A stretch of DNA of 28,303 nucleotides. Source: CAZSDW01 sp964605705 (GTDB lineage: Bacteria; Fidelibacterota; UBA2242). Under the pieces are notes generated by a model. The model was not told where the DNA came from and did not search any database. It saw only the letters and a list, made by a program, of their open reading frames with translations. Numbering within the stretch: position 1 is the stretch's first letter; each line of letters begins with the position of its first letter. The stretch spans positions 1-28,303 of the forward strand of contig CAZSDW010000036.1 in assembly GCA_964605705.1 (NCBI GenBank). Reading direction: 5' to 3'. Positions 22,817-28,303 of the stretch are shown one piece after another. A program made the position numbers and the translations under genes.

Positions 22817-25800
22817 ATGTTAGCTCATCTGAACACCCACTCGACTTTTTCCAAGATGCGCGGGACCGCCACGCCCCAGGAACTCCTTGCCCGGGCAAAG
22901 GCGCATGGTCAGCAATATTTAGCACTGACCGAAGTTAATGGTCTCTGGGGATTCATTCGCTTTGTCCAATTCGCGAAGGAGGCGGATATTAAGCCCATAG
23001 CGGGCACAAATATCCTCAGCGCAGGTGATGATGCCGTTTTGCTGGCGGAGAGCCAGCAGGGCTTCGAAAACCTGTGCCGCATTATTTCCGCTGTTCATGA
23101 TGACGATGAACAACCCATTGCCCCTTTGCTGGAAAAATGGCATGCCGGGCTCTTTGTGCTCGCGTACCAGGAAGCGGTGCTGGAAAAACTGTCCCGTTTT
23201 ATGCCGGAAACGCATCTCTATGTGGAATTACGTCCCGGTGTGACGGAACGGCATGCCTGGCGGCTGGCGCGGTTGTTCAATCTGGAAATCGTCGCCACCG
23301 GTGATGTCTATTTCCTGAATCCCATCGACCAGAAAACCCATAAAATCCTGCGGGCAATTGACCAAAACGAAACTCTTTCGCAACTGGATCCCGCCGAATA
23401 TAAAAGCGACCGTCATTTTTTTCGGTCTGAAAAGGAAATGATCAAACTTTTTCCCAACAGCCTGGCGGCGATTAACAATTCCCAGTACCTGGCGGAACGC
23501 TGCAAAACCGACTGGAATTACGTCAACACGATTTTTCCCGGCTTATCACTGAAGGAAACCTACAAAGCCAATCGCCGGCTGCGGAAGCTGGTCTATGACG
23601 GCGCCAAAGTGCGTTATGGTGACGTTAATGAAAAACTGAAGACGCGCATTGAATACGAACTGAAACTGATTACCCAGAAAGGCTACGCACCATACTTCCT
23701 GGTGGTCTGGGACATTGTCCAGCAGACCAAAGCCACGATCGGGCGCGGTTCCGGGGCGGCGTCGGTGGTGAGTTACTGCCTGTTCATTACCCAGGTGGAC
23801 CCGATCAAATATAATCTCATGTTCGAGCGTTTCATTCATCCTGAGCGGGTGGATATGCCGGACATCGATGTGGATTTTCCCTGGGACGAGCGGGACGGCA
23901 TTCTGGATTACATTTTCAAAAAATATGGCAACGAACGAACGGCGATGGTGTCCAGTCAGGTCTTTATGCAGCCGCGCTCCGCAATTCGGGAAGTCAGCAA
24001 GGTTTATGGGCTTTCCAACGAGGAGATCAAGTCGGTTACCAGACGCATTGGCTATTTTGCCCGCAAAACCCAGCTGCTGGAATGGATCAAAACCGATCCG
24101 CGTTTCAAGAATCTTGACCTCGATGACACGCTGTTGCAGATTATCCAGCAAAGCGAAAAAGTCGTCGGCGCTTTCCGGACGTCGTCTGTGCATCCCGGTG
24201 GCATTATCATTGTACCCGACGAAATCCGCAAATACGCGCCGGTGCTGGTGGCTTCCAAAGGCGTTCAAATCGTGGAATGGGAGAAGGACCAGGTGGAAGA
24301 TTCGGGGTTGCTCAAGATTGATATCCTCGGCAATCGTTCCCTGGCGGTGGTGCGGGATACATTGAAGCAGATCGGGCTGTACCGCAGCGAATACATGGAT
24401 TATCATAAAATCCAGCCCATCGGCGATCCGGAGACCGAAACCCTGATGAAAGCCGGACGCACCATGGGAATTTTCTATATCGAGAGCCCGGCGACACGCC
24501 AATTGTTGCAGAAAGCCGGCGTGGTGGATTTTGAGCATGTGGTCATCTACTCGTCGATTATCCGACCCGCCGCCAATCGTTTTACCAACCTGATGCTGGA
24601 ACGCATTCACGGCAAGCCCTGGCAACTGCTGCATCCTGACCTGAAATGCTTGGCAGAAAGTTATGGCATTATGGTGTATGAAGAACAAGTTTCTATGGTA
24701 GCGCGGGAAATTGCGGGATTCGGCTACGCAGAGTCAGATTATGTGCGCAAGGTGATTTCCCGTCCGGCTCTGGAACATCTTGTGCCGGTCTGGAAGAAGA
24801 AATTTGTAAATGGAGCCGTGAACCGCGGCTATACCCAGCAACTGGCGGAAACATTGTGGTCAATGATTGAATCTTTTTCAGGGTATTCTTTCTGCAAACC
24901 CCATTCGGCATCTTACGCCATGCTGTCCTTTACCTGTGCCTATTTGAAAGCCCATTTTCCGGCGGAATTCCTGGCGGCGGTGATCTCCAATCAGGGCGGC
25001 TACTATTCGGCATTTGCCTACCTGAGCGAAGCCCGGCGCTTTGGCGTTAAAATTTTACCGCCTTACGTCAATACCAGCTGGCGGGAGTACCGTGGTCGCA
25101 AGGACCGGATTCGCATGGGCTTTATGGCGATCAAAAAACTGCAGAGTAAGGCAATTGACGCAATCCTCGGGGAGCGCAAAGCCGGGGATTTTCAATCGCT
25201 GAACGATTTTCTGGCGCGGGTGGACATTGACTTGGCGGATGCCATGGCGCTGACCAATGCCGGTTGCTTTGCCGAGTTGGAACCGGAGATGAAGCACAAG
25301 GAAATTGCCTTCAAAGTAGCAAATTTTTATTTGCAGGATGGTATCGGGGAATCGGTGCAGATTCCCTATTCCCGTGAGCCGTTGACCCGCCAGGAACGCC
25401 TGACCCTGGAGATTGAGTCTTTTGGTTTTCCTGTTTCCGAGCATCCGCTGGAGCGCTATCTGCCGGTGCTGGGAGAACGCATCCGCAAGGCGAGGGATAT
25501 TCCGCAGCTGGTTGGGCAGACCATTAACCTGGCAGGCGTGTACATTACCCGCAAAGTGACTTCAACGAAAAAGCGCGAACCCATGGAATTTGTGACGTTT
25601 GAAGATGAAACCGATATCTTTGAATGCGTGATGTTCCCGGACAGTTATAAAGAATTTGGCGATCTGCTGAACTGGGAAAGCCTGTTTGTGATCCGGGGCA
25701 AGGTGGAAGTGGCGTTTGGCGTCTATACGATAACCGTGGAGAAACTGGGCAGCCTGCGACGGATTGTGGATAAACTGACGCCGAAGAAGGAGGGTGTGAT

Positions 25801-25846
25801 CAGAAAGCCAATCATGACGGAAACGCGTTATGCGACCGAGTGGTAG
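22817..25846 (+). CDS. dnaE2: Error-prone DNA polymerase III alpha subunit, DnaE2/ImuC
   Basis: 1009 residues, shorter than replicative DnaE and in the DnaE2 range. An N-terminal PHP domain (HLNTHSTFS) is followed by the Pol III palm, with catalytic Asp349 and Asp351 in MPDIDVDFPWDERD and the third Asp502 in KIDILGNRS. A helix-hairpin-helix region and an OB fold (INLAGVYITRKV, FVTFEDETDIFECVMFP) end the protein; I see no C-terminal tau-binding extension. Unlike the ImuB partner, the active site is intact. AAAGGA lies five bases before the ATG. With ImuB it should carry out SOS-induced translesion synthesis. It is GC-rich (34 of 60 in 24301-24360). Confidence 0.94.
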   Translation: MLAHLNTHSTFSKMRGTATPQELLARAKAHGQQYLALTEVNGLWGFIRFVQFAKEADIKPIAGTNILSAGDDAVLLAESQQGFENLCRIISAVHDDDEQPIAPLLEKWHAGLFVLAYQEAVLEKLSRFMPETHLYVELRPGVTERHAWRLARLFNLEIVATGDVYFLNPIDQKTHKILRAIDQNETLSQLDPAEYKSDRHFFRSEKEMIKLFPNSLAAINNSQYLAERCKTDWNYVNTIFPGLSLKETYKANRRLRKLVYDGAKVRYGDVNEKLKTRIEYELKLITQKGYAPYFLVVWDIVQQTKATIGRGSGAASVVSYCLFITQVDPIKYNLMFERFIHPERVDMPDIDVDFPWDERDGILDYIFKKYGNERTAMVSSQVFMQPRSAIREVSKVYGLSNEEIKSVTRRIGYFARKTQLLEWIKTDPRFKNLDLDDTLLQIIQQSEKVVGAFRTSSVHPGGIIIVPDEIRKYAPVLVASKGVQIVEWEKDQVEDSGLLKIDILGNRSLAVVRDTLKQIGLYRSEYMDYHKIQPIGDPETETLMKAGRTMGIFYIESPATRQLLQKAGVVDFEHVVIYSSIIRPAANRFTNLMLERIHGKPWQLLHPDLKCLAESYGIMVYEEQVSMVAREIAGFGYAESDYVRKVISRPALEHLVPVWKKKFVNGAVNRGYTQQLAETLWSMIESFSGYSFCKPHSASYAMLSFTCAYLKAHFPAEFLAAVISNQGGYYSAFAYLSEARRFGVKILPPYVNTSWREYRGRKDRIRMGFMAIKKLQSKAIDAILGERKAGDFQSLNDFLARVDIDLADAMALTNAGCFAELEPEMKHKEIAFKVANFYLQDGIGESVQIPYSREPLTRQERLTLEIESFGFPVSEHPLERYLPVLGERIRKARDIPQLVGQTINLAGVYITRKVTSTKKREPMEFVTFEDETDIFECVMFPDSYKEFGDLLNWESLFVIRGKVEVAFGVYTITVEKLGSLRRIVDKLTPKKEGVIRKPIMTETRYATEW

Positions 25847-25858
25847 GAGGAGATTGAA

Positions 25859-26033
25859 CACGGAGATGCACGGAGGTGGCACGGAGAAACACAGAGATTT
25901 ATTTATGTAATCTTTAACTTGAGCAGTACAAAAAACATCAGTTATTTGTGAAATATCAATAATAATCGTAAAGAAGTAGATAGTATGAAAATTATCAGTG
26001 TATCTCAGTGGATTCTCTGTGAAACTCCGTGTA
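25859..26033 (+). repeat. CACGGAG/CTCCGTG repeat, copy E, with split arms
   Basis: The left arm is CACGGAG, CACGGAG, CACGGAG, CACAGAG (25859-25897); about 95 bases of AT-rich sequence follow; the right arm is ATCAGTG, CTCAGTG, CTCTGTG and CTCCGTGTA (25994-26033). It fills the dnaE2-SRAP gap, starts 12 bases after the dnaE2 stop and ends 9 bases before the SRAP start codon. Confidence 0.8.
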
Positions 26034-26042
26034 AATTAAGAC

Positions 26043-26735
26043 ATGTGCGGACGGAAGACATTAACAAAGGGTAAAATGGAGATCATCGAGGAGTTGTCCA
26101 TTCAGATCTGGGATGATTCCTTCGATCACCAGCCGAATTACAACGTTGCGCCGACGCAGAAGATGCCGATATTGCTGTATGACGGGCAACGAATAGTCAG
26201 ACCAATGCGCTGGGGATTGATTCCGACATGGGCGAAAGATCCGAATAACCTGCCCATGTTTATCAATGCCCGTTCTGAAACACTGAAAGAGAAACGGTCA
26301 TTTTCGAATCTACTGGGTGCCAATCGCTGCGTGGTGATTACTGATGGCTATTATGAATGGCGCAAGATCGGCTCCGGCAAACAGCCATATTACATTTCAA
26401 AACCGGATCGAAGTATTTTACCGATGGCTGGACTGTGGGCGCAATCAATTGATAATCAGGGACATCCAGTATTTACTTATACTGTAATTACAAGTGCAGC
26501 AAATCACGATCTGGAATTCATTCATCCACGCATGCCAGCTTTTTTAAGCAAGGAAAACCTGGATATCTGGATTGATTGTGACAATCATGATTCTGATATT
26601 GCATTACAACTTTTAAAACCTCTTGAAGCAGGATTGACCGCTTACCCGGTATCAACGTATGTGAACGGTATTCATAACAATTCACCTTTGTGTATTGAAA
26701 AAGCGCCGGAATCACCTGCGAGCTTATTCGGCTGA
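26043..26735 (+). CDS. SRAP-domain abasic-site DNA-protein crosslinker (YedK/HMCES)
   Basis: 230 residues. All SRAP active-site residues are present at almost the E. coli YedK positions: Cys2 (exposed after Met removal), Asn75 in FINARSE, Glu105 in DGYYEW and His161 in FIHPRMP. Cys2 forms a stable thiazolidine link to abasic sites in single-stranded DNA, shielding them from error-prone synthesis. Placement directly after dnaE2 fits SOS association. No Shine-Dalgarno is visible; the start codon follows the right arm of repeat copy E by nine bases. Base composition is nearer the chromosome than dnaE2 is (28 of 60 G/C in 26401-26460). Confidence 0.95.
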   Translation: MCGRKTLTKGKMEIIEELSIQIWDDSFDHQPNYNVAPTQKMPILLYDGQRIVRPMRWGLIPTWAKDPNNLPMFINARSETLKEKRSFSNLLGANRCVVITDGYYEWRKIGSGKQPYYISKPDRSILPMAGLWAQSIDNQGHPVFTYTVITSAANHDLEFIHPRMPAFLSKENLDIWIDCDNHDSDIALQLLKPLEAGLTAYPVSTYVNGIHNNSPLCIEKAPESPASLFG

Positions 26736-26921
26736 TCATCGAATTAATAAATTCATTGATATTCACAAATATTCTCCAAATATTAGATAAGAATGTTTTG
26801 GAGTGGTCTTAAATAACATGATGTTGTCCTGGTTAAAATAATTTGGTTATTGAACGATTGGGAATATATCGATGAAATTTGGTTTTTCGATTTCCATTAA
26901 AACAAAAAAGACAGGATGTAA

Positions 26922-28097
26922 ATGATGAAAATTCTTTATGTCGATGTTCCATTCGCAGATGAAAAAGGTGGTGATAAAAACCGCAGCCGATTCTTGTGGA
27001 AGCAGGTATGTTCACAATTCGATGCCGATCTTATCATCGTTCAAAAAAGATCGGAGTATTCTCGGGAGAAACTGGATGCTCACAATGATTATAAAAAAAT
27101 ATATTCCCTGGTATCCAGAAAACCGAAAAAATGGAAATCTCAGTTGATTTATTCCTTTTCCCGGAAGGAGCAGGGAAAATTCAGAAAAACCCTGGCAGAG
27201 AATCACTACGATGTTGTGCTTTTCCGATTCAGTTCGCAGGCAGTTTTAGCAAAGATTGTTCGAAAATGCGCCCCACGATCGAAAATCATAATCGACGTGG
27301 ATATGCTTTTCTCGCGGATTGCGGTTTTGTCGTGGGAGAAAAATCCTGTATTTAAGAATCGATTGTACTATTTTGAAAAAAATAGATTACGTCGATTTGA
27401 AAAGTCTTTCTTCCAGAAACCTTACTACTTTTTCTTTGCCAATCCTTTGGAACGCGATTATGTATTGGATAAATATAAACCGAAGCATGTACCAGATGAT
27501 CATTTTCAGATTTTACCCAATGTCATGGATTCCGCTAAATCAAAGATTGCTTCGAATGCTGGCAAGGATATTCTGTTTTTTGGGACATTGAGTTCCACTG
27601 CTAATGAGGATGCTTTTCTCTATATGGCAAACTGGATACTGCCATTGATCCGTGATGATTTAGTGAAAGCAGGAGTAAAAATTAGAGTAGTCGGTAAAGA
27701 TCCGACAATTATCTACCAGAGTTTTGCCAATGATGAAGTTGTCGAAATTGTTGGACCTGTAGATGATATTGATCAGGAAATTTACAATTCGAGATTTATC
27801 TTTTTACCTTTACGAATTGGTTCGGGTACGCGGACTCGAATACTGGAAGCTGCAGCACAGGGAAAAACGGTTGTCACTACCGCCATAGGTATTGAAGGTT
27901 TTCCGTTTACCTCCGAGGAAATGGTGCTTGGAAATCTACCCCAGGATCTGGCAAATAGTATTCGTGGGCTTTTGAATAGAGAAGATTTAGTCAAAGAATA
28001 TGGTCGCAAATTATACCAACGATCAACTGAAGAATTTCTTGATCAGAACGTCGCAAACAGATTTGCAGATTTTTTGAAAAAAATACCGGATTTATAA
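26922..28097 (+). CDS. GT4-like glycosyltransferase
   Basis: 391 residues. It has a GT-B architecture: an N-terminal domain starting MKILYVDVPFADEKGGDKNR, and a C-terminal nucleotide-sugar domain with ILFFGTLSSTANEDAFLYM, VRVVGKDP-like strands and the GT4 block LPLRIGSGTRTRILEAAAQGKTVVTT. It resembles PEP-CTERM/exopolysaccharide-associated sugar transferases, but donor and acceptor cannot be read from sequence. Two adjacent ATG codons (26922 and 26925) share AGGA at 26913-26916; either could be used. It is 186 bases after the SRAP gene and appears unrelated to the SOS cassette. Confidence 0.88.
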   Translation: MMKILYVDVPFADEKGGDKNRSRFLWKQVCSQFDADLIIVQKRSEYSREKLDAHNDYKKIYSLVSRKPKKWKSQLIYSFSRKEQGKFRKTLAENHYDVVLFRFSSQAVLAKIVRKCAPRSKIIIDVDMLFSRIAVLSWEKNPVFKNRLYYFEKNRLRRFEKSFFQKPYYFFFANPLERDYVLDKYKPKHVPDDHFQILPNVMDSAKSKIASNAGKDILFFGTLSSTANEDAFLYMANWILPLIRDDLVKAGVKIRVVGKDPTIIYQSFANDEVVEIVGPVDDIDQEIYNSRFIFLPLRIGSGTRTRILEAAAQGKTVVTTAIGIEGFPFTSEEMVLGNLPQDLANSIRGLLNREDLVKEYGRKLYQRSTEEFLDQNVANRFADFLKKIPDL

Positions 28098-28303
28098 TAA
28101 ATATCTGATAATTGATATGAAATGATTTTATCCTGAAAGTGGTGCTTGCGTAATATAATCATTGCTCCATAATAATTCTCTATTTGAAGAACTACCGTTA
28201 TTACATAGATAATGGATCAGTAAAAGACATGAATAACCGAAGTCCAAAGTACTTTCCTGTCAACGGTTATACATACAAATCCCTTTGTTTCCACAGGAAT
28301 AAA
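28098..28303. other. AT-rich intergenic sequence at window end
   Basis: No gene, RNA or clear terminator is visible in these 206 bases. A TTGCGT at 28146 followed 17-18 bases later by ATAATAA could be a promoter for a gene beyond the window, but nothing here confirms it. Confidence 0.4.

Noticed and set aside
23546..24688. 380-codon open frame opposite dnaE2
   Set aside because: Long antisense frame created by the GC-rich codon pattern of dnaE2; its composition (His/Gln/Phe-rich) is typical of a shadow frame, and dnaE2 itself is unmistakable.
20820..26033. CRISPR array as the explanation for repeated CACGGAG blocks
   Set aside because: Units are short and divergent, are arranged as inverted arms around AT-rich centres, and lie between genes without regular spacers; no cas genes are present.
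26843..26870. Promoter (TTGGTT, 16 bases, TATATC) for the glycosyltransferase
   Set aside because: Plausible spacing, but the -35 is weak and the surrounding sequence is so AT-rich that chance matches are expected.

Overview
The window carries a fairly AT-rich, gene-dense bacterial chromosome segment. The gene complement fits a Gram-negative-type, heterotrophic member of the FCB/Calditrichota-like lineages: TPR and RlpA lipoproteins with lipoboxes, KtrAB, class II aldolase, a DUF3417-type glucan phosphorylase, NAD-dependent PyrK/PyrD, and abundant dispersed palindromes. That placement is an inference from gene families, with low confidence below phylum-group level.

Layout. 1-3196: a potassium/magnesium transport operon (the end of ktrB, ktrA, a two-TM PAS-like protein, corA). 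3218-3685 (minus): a YbaK-type aminoacyl-tRNA deacylase. 3862-4890: class II fructose-bisphosphate aldolase with a terminator. 4991-6136: a THUMP-type rRNA methyltransferase. 6137-6678: a 542 bp gene-free stretch between convergent genes, holding dispersed repeats and two related hairpins. 6679-8319 (minus): a membrane-anchored GHL10-type glycosyl hydrolase, divergent from glgP at 8525-11086.

11140-18396 is a tight co-directional run: sirtuin, TPR lipoprotein, pyrK, pyrD, rlpA-like lipoprotein, cdsA, GlmU-like nucleotidyltransferase. Several of these genes overlap by 4-8 bases. It joins pyrimidine synthesis (pyrK/pyrD, feeding UTP and CTP) to CTP- and UTP-consuming envelope steps (cdsA, GlmU-like) and cell-wall processing (rlpA). 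18490-19080 is a pRiA4b ORF-3-like gene, followed by a 466 bp stretch of REP-like hairpins.

19547-26735 is the most interesting region. A YefM-YoeB toxin-antitoxin pair (minus) is divergent from an SOS-mutagenesis cassette (plus): lexA, a GxxExxY protein, a Y-family polymerase with a degenerate active site (ImuB-like), dnaE2 and an SRAP/YedK-type abasic-site DNA-protein crosslinker. No imuA is present. Every junction inside this cassette holds a copy of a repeat built from CACGGAG units followed by an AT-rich spacer and CTCCGTG units. The repeats end 8-18 bases before the next start codon, and one supplies the last codons and stop of the imuB-like gene. lexA, imuB and dnaE2 are visibly GC-richer than the rest; the GxxExxY gene is AT-rich. 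This suggests an acquired mutasome cassette later invaded by repeats. A GT4-like glycosyltransferase (26922-28097) ends the window.
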